Part shown: positions 8,868-16,349 of the stretch, piece after piece
Layout: every line of letters begins with the position of its first letter
How positions within the stretch are numbered: the stretch's first letter is position 1
Assembly: GCF_013911085.1 (NCBI RefSeq)
Contig: NZ_JACERN010000022.1
Coordinates: forward strand, 248,001-312,000
Direction: 5' to 3'
Length of the DNA: 64,000 bases
Source: Aquitalea aquatica
GTDB taxonomy: Bacteria; Pseudomonadota; Gammaproteobacteria; Burkholderiales; Chromobacteriaceae
The notes under the pieces: generated by a model
Seen by the model: the letters and a program-made list of their open reading frames with translations, nothing else
Told to the model about the DNA's origin: nothing
The model's database searches: none
Position numbers and translations under genes: made by a program

Positions 8868-8890
8868 TACCTGAGTAAATTAATCAGGTA
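8868..8890. promoter_or_regulatory. Palindrome over the fpr ribosome-binding site
   Basis: Perfect arms TACCTGA (8868-8874) and TCAGGTA (8884-8890) surround a 9-base AT-rich centre. The right arm contains the AGG that serves as ribosome site of the reductase gene starting at 8897. It could be an operator or an RNA hairpin that masks translation. Confidence 0.5.
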
Positions 8891-8896
8891 TTCGCC

Positions 8897-9676
8897 ATGG
8901 CCGCACCCGCAGAAGAAAAATTCACCCGCCAGACCATTCTTTCGCTGACCCGCTGGAGCGACAAGCTGCTCAGCTTCCGCCTGAGCCGCCCTGAATCCTG
9001 GCGCTTTGTTCCTGGCCAGTTTGCCCGGCTGGGTTTGCCACTGGAAAACGGCGGCATGGTGTGGCGTGCCTATTCCATGTGCTCGGCCAACTGGGACGAG
9101 TATCTGGAGTTCTTTTCCATCGTGGTGCCGGACGGCCTGTTTACCTCGCGCCTGACGCACTTGCAGCTGGGGGACGAGGTACTGCTGGACAACAAGGCCA
9201 ATGGCTTTTTCACGGTGGACCGCCTGCCGGACGGGGAGGACCTGTGGCTGCTGGCCACCGGTACTGGCCTGGCCCCCTATCTATCCATCCTGCAGCAGCC
9301 CGAGCTATGGCAGCGCTTTGCCCATATCGTGCTGGTGCATTGTGTGCGCGAGGTGAGCGAACTGGCCTATCGCGAGGAAATTGCCGCCTTGTGCCAGCAC
9401 CCCTTGTGGGCGGAGTGGGGTGAGCGCCTGCAGTATCTGCCGGTGGTGACGCGGGCGGCTGAGCCGGGCATGTTGCAGCAGCGTATTCCGGCCTTGCTGG
9501 CCAGTGGCGAACTGGCTGTGGCCGCCGGCCTGCCGCTGACCGTGGAGCGCTCCCGCTTCATGATCTGTGGTAATCCGGCCATGGTGGAGGACACCCACCG
9601 CCAGCTGATGAAAATGGGCTTCCGCCTGAGCCGGCTGAGCGCTCCGGGCCATCTGGTGCTGGAGAATGGCTGGTAA
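8897..9676 (+). CDS. fpr: Ferredoxin--NADP(+) reductase
   Basis: A 259-residue FAD flavoprotein of the bacterial subclass-I FNR family. The FAD-binding motif is RAYSMCSANWDEYLEFF (RxYS), with KANGFFTVD before the linker. The NADP phosphate-binding site is LLATGTGLAPYLSIL, followed by LVHCVREVSELAYREEI and the C-terminal FMICGNPAMVEDT; the protein closes with an aromatic residue (LENGW), as in FNRs. It exchanges electrons between NADPH and ferredoxin or flavodoxin in the cytoplasm, for example for Fe-S assembly or oxidative-stress defence. The start at 8897 lies seven bases after a palindrome that may control it. Homologues in other proteobacteria are often oxidative-stress induced; this is not shown here. 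Confidence 0.9.
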   Translation: MAAPAEEKFTRQTILSLTRWSDKLLSFRLSRPESWRFVPGQFARLGLPLENGGMVWRAYSMCSANWDEYLEFFSIVVPDGLFTSRLTHLQLGDEVLLDNKANGFFTVDRLPDGEDLWLLATGTGLAPYLSILQQPELWQRFAHIVLVHCVREVSELAYREEIAALCQHPLWAEWGERLQYLPVVTRAAEPGMLQQRIPALLASGELAVAAGLPLTVERSRFMICGNPAMVEDTHRQLMKMGFRLSRLSAPGHLVLENGW

Positions 9677-9834
9677 GCATGGGGCTGGCTAATGGCCGGT
9701 CTTGACTTTGCTTAACATATTAATAATATGGAGCAAGGTCAGGCCCGGGCTACTTCCGCGTCTGGCAAGGCCGAGCGGTGATGACACCGCCGGCTGTACG
9801 GCCCCGCGCAAGAGGGCCACCCGGAGGAGAAACC

Positions 9835-9930
9835 ATGCACACCATTACCCACCGCGCCGGTCGGCCTGCGTGGCCGCCTGCCATGTGTCGTCCCGTATCT
9901 TGCCTGCCGTCAGCCGGGAGCCGCCGATGA
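9835..9930 (+). CDS. Putative 31-residue leader ORF coupled to the AraC regulator
   Basis: An ATG at 9835 lies five bases after a very strong ribosome site (GGAGGAG, 9823-9829) and opens a 31-codon frame beginning MHTITHRAG. Its TGA (9928-9930) overlaps the ATG of the AraC gene (9927-9929) as ATGA, in a different frame. The peptide is basic with Pro and Cys and no recognisable domain. The arrangement suggests translational coupling of the regulator to a leader peptide. It may instead be a chance frame, but the ribosome site is much better than expected by chance and the regulator's own site (GGGAG) is also present. Confidence 0.45.
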   Translation: MHTITHRAGRPAWPPAMCRPVSCLPSAGSRR

Positions 9931-10907
9931 CCGCCCGCGTGCTGGCGGATGTCAGCATTTCCACCCGTGCAGTCAGCCGCAGTGAACGGGTAGATTTCTG
10001 GCGCGAACAAGTAGGACAGCTGCTGATCGATGTGGAGTGCCAGCGCCCGCCAGAGCAGGAGCTGGACGCCAGCCTGCGCTATCAGGACTTCGGCCTGTTC
10101 CGCATGGCCACCATCCAGGCCAATGCCCATGCCGTGGCTCGCAGCGGCCACAGCATCCGCCATGATGGTCGCGACAGCATCTTTGCCTGCCTGATGCTGC
10201 AGGGGCGTGGTTTCAGCCATCAGGGCGTGGACTGCGCGCTGCATGTGCCGGGTGATGTGGTGCTGTATGACACCGCCCAGCCTTATGGCCATGGTTTTCC
10301 CGACCAGATGGAGATGGCGGTGCTGGATATTCCGCGCCAGCTGTTCGAGCAGCAGGTGGGTGGCTGGCAGGGGAAGGGGCTGGTCAAGATCGACCACAGT
10401 GTCGGTATTGCCGGCTGGGGGCCGCAGGCGGTGCGCCAGCTGCTGGCCGAAGGCGTGCAGGCACAGCTTGCCGCGCGCGAGCATCAGGCCAGCCAGTTGC
10501 TGGAATGGCTGCATTCCTTGTGGGCCGTGCAGTGCGGCCAGGCGCAGGCCGGCAAGTCGACCCTGTGCAGTCTGTGGCGTGCCAAGGCCTATATCGAGCA
10601 GCACCTGACCGAAGACGAGCTGGACGGCGAACGCATCAGCCGTGCGCTGGGGCTGTCTGCCCGCCAGTTGGCGCGCATTTTCGAGCAGGAAGGCCTGTCG
10701 GTCAGCCGCTATCTGTGGGGGAGGCGGCTTGAGCGTTGCCGTATCGATCTGCAAGATCCGGCGCTGCGCCACCTGTCAGTGAGCGAGCTGGCTTTCCGCT
10801 GGGGCTTCAATCACATCGCCCATTTCTGCCGCAGCTACAAACAGCGTTTTGGCGAAACGCCCAGCCATACCCGCCTGCAAGGTCGCAGCCAGTCAGCCCC
10901 GCGCTAG
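9927..10907 (+). CDS. AraC family transcriptional regulator
   Basis: The 326-residue protein has an N-terminal AraC-binding-like ligand domain (about residues 15-190, beginning SERVDFWREQVGQLL) and a C-terminal double helix-turn-helix domain (about 220-320). The latter has KAYIEQHLTEDELDGERISRALGLSARQLARIFEQEGLSVSRYLWGRRLERCRIDL and then LSVSELAFRWGFNHIAHFCRSYKQRFGETP, the usual AraC/XylS signature. It should act as a ligand-responsive activator of the adjacent MFS permease and outer-membrane genes and perhaps the GMC oxidoreductase. The ATG at 9927 has GGGAG upstream; its coding sequence overlaps the end of a short leader ORF. Confidence 0.88.
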   Translation: MTARVLADVSISTRAVSRSERVDFWREQVGQLLIDVECQRPPEQELDASLRYQDFGLFRMATIQANAHAVARSGHSIRHDGRDSIFACLMLQGRGFSHQGVDCALHVPGDVVLYDTAQPYGHGFPDQMEMAVLDIPRQLFEQQVGGWQGKGLVKIDHSVGIAGWGPQAVRQLLAEGVQAQLAAREHQASQLLEWLHSLWAVQCGQAQAGKSTLCSLWRAKAYIEQHLTEDELDGERISRALGLSARQLARIFEQEGLSVSRYLWGRRLERCRIDLQDPALRHLSVSELAFRWGFNHIAHFCRSYKQRFGETPSHTRLQGRSQSAPR

Positions 10908-11059
10908 GCTGCGCACCGGCAGCCGCCGGTTAACACCATGTCCGCTGCGGATAACAGCGGCGTCCGGCTCAGGCAAGGATGGCGCCGGGGCAGTGGCTAC
11001 AGTGTCCTCACGGTCGCAACAGGCCGTCGTGTTCATCACAATAAAGAGGAGACTTTGTC

Positions 11060-11137
11060 ATGCCATTTGCCATTTTGCTGGCCCGTATCCGCCAGCCTGT
11101 CTGCCGGGGAGGGCGCCAGCATGCGACTTTCCTATGA
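11060..11137 (+). CDS. Putative 25-residue leader ORF overlapping the MFS permease start
   Basis: An ATG at 11060 follows an excellent ribosome site (AGAGGAG) by seven bases and opens a 25-codon frame (MPFAILLAR...). Its TGA at 11135-11137 lies 14 bases inside the MFS gene, in another frame. The permease's own ribosome site (GGGGAGGG) is within this ORF. The situation parallels the leader ORF ahead of the AraC gene 1.2 kb upstream. Probable translational-coupling peptide; no domain or database evidence. Confidence 0.4.
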   Translation: MPFAILLARIRQPVCRGGRQHATFL

Positions 11138-12365
11138 AAACAAGTTGCTGGGCATCCTGGCGCTCAGCTTCGGTTTCGTGTTTTTCGACCGGCTGGCGCT
11201 ATCCTTCCTGTTCCCCTTCATCGCCGCCGAACTGCAGCTGGACAATGCCCAGTTGGGCATGCTGGCTTCGGCCCTGGCGCTGACCTGGTCCTTGTCCGGC
11301 GTCGGTCTGGGGGCTTTGTCCGACCGTCTGCAGGCGCGCAAGCCCATGCTGTTGCTGGCGGTACTGGCATTTTCGCTGTTCTCCGCCGCCTCCGGGCTGG
11401 TCGGTGGTTTTGTCAGCCTGTTGTTGTTCCGTGCGCTGATGGGCGTGGCAGAGGGGCCAGTGTTGCCGATTGCCCAGTCCATGCTGGCCGAAGCGTCCAC
11501 CCCGGCGCGGCGTGGTTTCAATATGGGCATCGTCAATGGTTCGGCCCCTGGCTTGCTGGGCGCGGTGATCGGCCCGCCGCTGCTGATCGCCCTGGCCACG
11601 GCCTATGGCTGGCGCACGGCGTTTTACCTGTCCTGCATCCCCGGCCTGCTGATTGCCTGGCTGATCTGGCGTCATGTCTGCGAGCGGGCACCGCATGTAT
11701 CGTCCGCCACCTTGTCAGTACGGCATGGCCTGCCGGCGCGCGGCATGCTGCAGCTCCTGCGGCATCGCAATATCCTGTTGTGCGTGCTGATTGCCTGCAG
11801 CTATATCACCTGGTTCATCATCCTGATTTCCTTTACCCCCACTTTTCTGGTGCAGGTAAAGGGGCTGACACCGGCCCGCATGGGCGCGGTGATGAGCAGC
11901 CTGGGCCTGGCCTGGGTGGTGTGGGGGGCGCTGGTGCCGGCCATCTCCGACCGTATCGGCCGCAAGCCTGCCATGGTGGTGTTTTCGCTGATTGCCGCCT
12001 GCTGCCCGCTGGTGCTGTTACAGGTAAACGACTTCAGCACCCTGCTGCTGCTGGTGTTTCTCAGCTATACCGGCCTGGGCTGTTTCACCCTGTTCATGGC
12101 CACCATACCCGCCGAAACGGTGTCACCCACGGTCATCGCCACCGCACTGGGCATGATCATGGGCGTGGGCGAACTGGTGGGGGGCTTTGTCGCCCCCACG
12201 GCAGCCGGCATGGCTGCCGACCGCTACGGCCTGCCCGTGGTGATGTGGATTGCCATGGTAGCAGCGCTGTTGCCGGCCTTGCTGTCGCTGGGCCTGCGCG
12301 AGACTGCGCCGCGCCGCATGGCGTCTGCAGCCACCCTGTGTCACGGCGATACCGCAACCCGCTAA
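11121..12365 (+). CDS. MFS transporter
   Basis: A 414-residue major-facilitator permease with about 12 membrane segments. The loop 2-3 signature is present (GALSDRLQARKPMLLLA) and repeated in the second half as SDRIGRKPAMVVF; EGPVLPIAQSMLAEASTPARRGFNMGIVNG resembles the aromatic-acid/anion-cation symporter branch. It is likely to import an organic acid or other carbon source across the inner membrane. It follows the AraC regulator and precedes an outer-membrane protein in the same direction, suggesting a regulated uptake unit. The ATG at 11121 is chosen over a longer frame because it starts the first amphipathic/TM segment and has GGGGAGGG upstream. Confidence 0.87.
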   Translation: MRLSYENKLLGILALSFGFVFFDRLALSFLFPFIAAELQLDNAQLGMLASALALTWSLSGVGLGALSDRLQARKPMLLLAVLAFSLFSAASGLVGGFVSLLLFRALMGVAEGPVLPIAQSMLAEASTPARRGFNMGIVNGSAPGLLGAVIGPPLLIALATAYGWRTAFYLSCIPGLLIAWLIWRHVCERAPHVSSATLSVRHGLPARGMLQLLRHRNILLCVLIACSYITWFIILISFTPTFLVQVKGLTPARMGAVMSSLGLAWVVWGALVPAISDRIGRKPAMVVFSLIAACCPLVLLQVNDFSTLLLLVFLSYTGLGCFTLFMATIPAETVSPTVIATALGMIMGVGELVGGFVAPTAAGMAADRYGLPVVMWIAMVAALLPALLSLGLRETAPRRMASAATLCHGDTATR

Positions 12366-12433
12366 ACCCTGCTTTGCCTTCCCATTTCGCCGGGCAGGGC
12401 AGGCCCCTGCCGCGGTCATCGAGGTCCATCATC

Positions 12434-13336
12434 ATGCGAATCAAACAATCCATGCCCTTGCTGGCAGCTAGCCTGCTGGCTGGCGTAATGCTGTCCTCCG
12501 CTGCACAGGCCACCCAGTCTGGCGCCGATACCATCGGCGTCGGGGCCGAGGGCTTTCTGGCCGGAGCCTTGCCGCCGGCCGGCTGGTATGGCGTGTTCTA
12601 CTACAACCACTATCACGCCAGCCAGTTCAATAATGGCGCGGGTGAGTCTTCGGTGCCGGGCTTCGGCCTGACTGCCGATGTCGTGGTACCCCGGCTGCTG
12701 TATATGTCGGATAGCCAGCTATGGGGTGGGCGGCTGGGTGGCTTTGTACTCACCGCCCTGCCCACACTCAGTCTGGATGCCGGTGGGCAACATGCCAGCC
12801 GTAGCGGGCTGGGTGACAGTGTGGTGGGGCCGCTACTGGCCTGGGGGGATGAGGGGCCATTGCACAGCGTGCTGGCACTGGATATCTCGCTGCCTACCGG
12901 TAGCTACGACCAGCACAGCATGCTCAACCTGGGTAATAACTATTACTCCCTGCGCCCGGTGCTGGCCTTGTCCTGGCTTCCGGCCAGCGGCTGGGAGGCT
13001 TCGGCCAAGGTCACTTACACCTTCAACAGCAAGAACCGTACAACTGACTACCAGTCCGGCCAGCTGTTCCACTTTGACTATGCACTCAGCTATGCCGTCA
13101 ACCAGGACTGGCGGCTGGGCGTGAACGGCTATTTCGTCAAGCAGACCACCGACGATACCCAGCATGGCCAGGCGGTGAATGGCGATGGTTTCCGTGGCCA
13201 GGCCTTTGCCATCGGCCCGGCCGCGCGGGTGCAATTGGGCAAGGCGGGGCTGGAAGTGCGGTTGCTGAAGGAGTTTGCCGTGCGTAATCGGCCCGAGGGT
13301 AGTTCGCTGTGGGCCAAGCTGGTGCTGCCCTTCTGA
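12434..13336 (+). CDS. SphA/MetA-pathway-like outer-membrane protein
   Basis: A 300-residue exported protein: signal peptide with ASLLAGVMLSSAAQA (cleavage about residue 28), then glycine- and aromatic-rich alternating strands (GWYGVFYYNHYHASQFNN, LLAWGDEGPLHSVLALDISLPTGSYDQ, NNYYSLRPVLALSWLPASGW) and a C-terminus ending in LVLPF, a typical beta-barrel closing strand. It resembles the phenol-degradation meta-pathway/SphA family of outer-membrane channels that admit hydrophobic or aromatic substrates. The gene lies 68 bases after the MFS permease in the same operon, giving a two-membrane uptake route. Substrate unknown. Confidence 0.78.
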   Translation: MRIKQSMPLLAASLLAGVMLSSAAQATQSGADTIGVGAEGFLAGALPPAGWYGVFYYNHYHASQFNNGAGESSVPGFGLTADVVVPRLLYMSDSQLWGGRLGGFVLTALPTLSLDAGGQHASRSGLGDSVVGPLLAWGDEGPLHSVLALDISLPTGSYDQHSMLNLGNNYYSLRPVLALSWLPASGWEASAKVTYTFNSKNRTTDYQSGQLFHFDYALSYAVNQDWRLGVNGYFVKQTTDDTQHGQAVNGDGFRGQAFAIGPAARVQLGKAGLEVRLLKEFAVRNRPEGSSLWAKLVLPF

Positions 13337-13355
13337 TTGTTTCAGCTTAACCAGC

Positions 13356-13387
13356 AAAAGCCCGTTGCCTTGCGGCAGCGGGCTTTT
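13356..13387. terminator. Bidirectional terminator between the uptake operon and the GMC gene
   Basis: Arms AAAAGCCCGTTGCC and GGCAGCGGGCTTTT (one internal mismatch, T opposite the middle G of the second arm) with a TTGC loop sit between two convergent genes. A- and T-runs on both flanks make it usable from either strand. Confidence 0.85.
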
Positions 13388-13404
13388 CGCTTGGGGGCCG
13401 GGGG

Positions 13405-14988
13405 TCAGGCTTGCAGGATGAAGTCGGCGCAGCGCTCGGCAATCATGATGACCGGCGCATTGGTATTGCCGGAAATGATGCTGGGCATGATGGAGGCGTC
13501 GCAGATGCGCAGCCCTTCCACGCCATTGACCTGCAGCCGCGGGTTGACCACGGCAGCGGCATCGCTGCCCATGCGGCAAGTGCCTACCGGGTGGTAGACG
13601 GTCTTGGCATGGCTGCGGATGTGTTCGATCAGCAGTGCATCGCTGGCCTGTGTGGCGGGGGAGGGCAGCAGCTCCTCGCAGATGACCTGCTGTAGCGAAG
13701 CTGCCCGCAGAATGCGCCGTGCCAGCTTGACCCCGCGCAGCAGGCCGGCCACATCATCTTCATGGCTGAGTGCGCCGCTGACAAAGCGCAGTGGGGCACG
13801 GACATCGGCACTGGCCAGGCTGACCGAGCCGCGTGATTTCGGCCGTAGCAGGCAGGGGTTGATCGAGATGCCGTGGCCGGGCAGTGGCTCACGTTCCACA
13901 TCGCCCACCAGCACCGGCAGCACGTGAAACTGGATATCCGGCCGGCTGCCGCCGTCGGTGCAGGCAAAGCCGCCGCTTTCCACCACATTGGAGGTGAGCA
14001 ACCCGCTGCGCAGCAGTTGCCACTGCAAGCCGTTGCGCAAGGCCTTGAAGCCGCGATCCTGCCCCAGCAGGCTGATCGGCTCGCGGCAGCGGCCATACAC
14101 CGATACCTCCAGATGATCCTGATAATTCTGGCCGACCTCCGGCGCATCATGCAGCACTTCAATGCCCTGTTCGCGCAGCTGTGCCGCCGGGCCAACACCG
14201 GATAGCAGCAGGATCTTGGGCGTGGATAGCGCGCCGGCACACAGAATGACTTCGGCCCCGGCGTGGGCCTGGTGGTGCTGGCCATCGGTCGTACGCCAGG
14301 CTACGCCAACGGCGCGGCGGCCCTGCCACAGCAGCTTTTCCACATAGCAGCCGGTACGCACCTGCAAATTGTCGCGTTGTCTTACCGCTGCCAGATAGGT
14401 GGCCGCGGTGCTGCCGCGCTGGCCATTGAAAGTGGTGGTATGAAAAAAGCCGCTGCCTTGCTGCACGGGGCCGTTGAAATCATCGTTATAAGGCAGGCCG
14501 CACTCTTGTGCCGCTTTGACGAAGGCCAGGCTCAGCGGGTGGCGATAGCGGGTATCGCTGACCCGTAGCGGCCCCTCGGTGCCGTGGTAGGGGCCGGACA
14601 AGCGCATATGGTTTTCGGCTTTCTTGAATGCCGGCAACACCTGTTCCCAGCCCCAGCCGGTGCAGCCCTGGGCCGCCCAGTCGTCGTAGTCGGCGGCGGT
14701 GCCACGGATATACACCATGGCGTTGATCGAGCTGCCGCCGCCCAGGGTGCGGCCCTGCGGCACATGCATGCGGCGACCGGCAGCACTGGCCTGTGGTTCG
14801 CTGTGGTAGATGACGCTGCGCTCGCTGCCGATGACCTTGATGAAGGTGGCCGGCATGTGGATGAAGGGGCTGTTGTCGGGCGGGCCATCCTCCAGCAGCA
14901 GCACCCGCTTGCCGGCTTCGACCAGCCGGCAGGTGATGGTGCAGCCAGCCGAGCCGCCACCCACCACGATATAGTCATAATGTTGCAT
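13405..14988 (-). CDS. GMC family oxidoreductase (choline/alcohol dehydrogenase type)
   Basis: A 527-residue FAD-dependent glucose-methanol-choline oxidoreductase. The N-terminal dinucleotide site is YDYIVVGGGSAGCTITCRL, with LLLEDG after it; GMC signature 1 is QGRTLGGGSSINAMVYIRG and signature 2 is GALSTPKILLLSGVG. The C-terminal catalytic region HPVGTCRMG contains the active His, followed by NPRLQVNGVEGLRICDASIMPSIISGNTNAPVIMIAERCAD. It oxidises an alcohol to an aldehyde, passing electrons to a quinone or oxygen. It is convergent with the AraC-controlled uptake operon, so its substrate may be the imported compound; that link is inferred. The ribosome site GGAGAAGG supports the start at 14988. 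Confidence 0.88.
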   Translation of the reverse strand: MQHYDYIVVGGGSAGCTITCRLVEAGKRVLLLEDGPPDNSPFIHMPATFIKVIGSERSVIYHSEPQASAAGRRMHVPQGRTLGGGSSINAMVYIRGTAADYDDWAAQGCTGWGWEQVLPAFKKAENHMRLSGPYHGTEGPLRVSDTRYRHPLSLAFVKAAQECGLPYNDDFNGPVQQGSGFFHTTTFNGQRGSTAATYLAAVRQRDNLQVRTGCYVEKLLWQGRRAVGVAWRTTDGQHHQAHAGAEVILCAGALSTPKILLLSGVGPAAQLREQGIEVLHDAPEVGQNYQDHLEVSVYGRCREPISLLGQDRGFKALRNGLQWQLLRSGLLTSNVVESGGFACTDGGSRPDIQFHVLPVLVGDVEREPLPGHGISINPCLLRPKSRGSVSLASADVRAPLRFVSGALSHEDDVAGLLRGVKLARRILRAASLQQVICEELLPSPATQASDALLIEHIRSHAKTVYHPVGTCRMGSDAAAVVNPRLQVNGVEGLRICDASIMPSIISGNTNAPVIMIAERCADFILQA

Positions 14989-15252
14989 TGCCTTCTCCTT
15001 GTTCTCCTGCGCCCGTACCGGGCGGGACTTCAGCTTACGGGCTGGGGGAAAGGCAAGTTGACTGCCATGGCCATGGCTTTTGACTGGCCCTGCCAGCGCT
15101 CAGCAAAATGCAAGAGCGTGCGGCAAAATCATTAGCTGTATTAAGAATTGGCAACTATCTTTAAACAGAATGTCGGCATTGCCGAGCGGTACGCCAGTGT
15201 GAAGGTGAGAGCACGCTGTCGGCCCATAACAAAGTATGCGGGAAACCAGGGG

Positions 15253-16167
15253 ATGCCCTTACAAGAAGAAAATGCCATGGCCAGCAAGCTGCAGGCGGCG
15301 CTGCATGATTCGCCCGTGCTGTTGGCGCTGTTTGATCGCCATGACCGGTTGCGCTACGCCAATGCGGCGTTTTGTCAGGCTTATGATGTGGCGCCGGATG
15401 AAACGCTCAGTTGGTCCGAACTGATGCGGCGCAATTACCAGCGCTGCATCGGCGCGCTGATTTATACCCATGATTTTGAAGCCTGGCTGGTGTCGGCCCG
15501 TTCACGCCGTGGCAAACAGCCTTATCGAGCCTTCGAGGCTGACCTGACCGATGGCCGCTGGATCTGGATGACCGAGGCGATGCAGCCGGATGGCAGCATG
15601 GTGTGTGTGGCCACCGATATGAGCGAACTGAAAGTGTCAGAGCGCGAGTTGCGCCAGGCGCGCGATATGGCACAGCGTGCGGCGCAGACCGATCCGCTGA
15701 CCAGCATCAGCAATCGTTCCTGCATCATGCGGCTGTTTGAGCAATTGCTGGGTCGGGCCGAGGTCACCGGCATGCCGCTGGCGGTGGCGATTATCGATCT
15801 CGATCATTTCAAGCAGATCAACGACCGCCTGGGTCATCCGGCAGGCGACTGCGTCATCATCGACTTTGTGCAGCGCATCCAGCCGATGTTGCGGCCGCAC
15901 GACGGTTTTGGCCGGCTGGGCGGCGAGGAGTTTCTGTTGCTGTTGCCTGGCTACAGCCAGTCGGAGGCCGAGCTGTCCTTGCGCGCCATGCTGGCATCGG
16001 TGGAGGCGTCGCGGCCGCTGGCCGAGCAGCCGGGCTTTGGCTATACCTGCTCGGCTGGATTCACCATGTGGCTACCGGGCGATGACCTGGCCCAGGTGTA
16101 TGCGCGTGCCGATATCGCGCTGTATCAGGCCAAGGCGACCGGGCGCAATACCTTGTGCCGCCATTAG
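15253..16167 (+). CDS. PAS-GGDEF diguanylate cyclase (soluble)
   Basis: A 304-residue protein without membrane segments. A PAS-type sensor occupies about residues 10-130 (ALFDRHDRLRYANAAFCQAYDV, then DGRWIWMTEAMQPDGSMVCVATDMSEL). The GGDEF domain covers about 145-304 with DPLTSISNR, DLDHFKQINDRLGHPAGD and an intact catalytic GGEEF. The product-inhibition I-site RPHD sits five residues before it, so feedback control by c-di-GMP is expected. The ATG at 15253 has GGGG close upstream; an ATG at 15277 preceded by AAGAAG is also possible and would remove eight residues. An interspersed repeat begins five bases after the stop. Confidence 0.87.
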   Translation: MPLQEENAMASKLQAALHDSPVLLALFDRHDRLRYANAAFCQAYDVAPDETLSWSELMRRNYQRCIGALIYTHDFEAWLVSARSRRGKQPYRAFEADLTDGRWIWMTEAMQPDGSMVCVATDMSELKVSERELRQARDMAQRAAQTDPLTSISNRSCIMRLFEQLLGRAEVTGMPLAVAIIDLDHFKQINDRLGHPAGDCVIIDFVQRIQPMLRPHDGFGRLGGEEFLLLLPGYSQSEAELSLRAMLASVEASRPLAEQPGFGYTCSAGFTMWLPGDDLAQVYARADIALYQAKATGRNTLCRH

Positions 16168-16172
16168 GCGTC

Positions 16173-16268
16173 GCTAACAACCTAGCTGGTGCGGCGTGGT
16201 GCCGCCTAGCCGTACCCTTGTACTGCCTGCGTCGGCTCGCCCCAGAGACGCTACGTTATTCTGTTGGC
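16173..16268. repeat. Short interspersed repeat, copy 2
   Basis: This 96-bp element shares its ends (GCTAACAA and TCTGTTGGC, imperfect here) and several internal blocks (GCCGCCT, GCCGTAC, TCGGCT, CCCAGAG, CGCTACGTTATT) with the copy at 2536-2636. It lies between the diguanylate cyclase stop and the terminator of the convergent decarboxylase. Confidence 0.6.
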
Positions 16269-16294
16269 CGCCTTAAGCGGCGTCAGGCTGCTGC

Positions 16295-16328
16295 AAAGAA
16301 AAAGCCGCAGGACAGTGCCTGCGGCTTT
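16295..16328 (-). terminator. Terminator of the decarboxylase gene
   Basis: Arms AAAGCCGCAGG (16301-16311) and CCTGCGGCTTT (16318-16328) form an 11-bp stem. Read leftward from the decarboxylase it is followed by TTTCTTTG, giving a good T-tract on the minus strand. Confidence 0.85.
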
Positions 16329-16349
16329 GGCATGGAGCAGTGACTGTGC

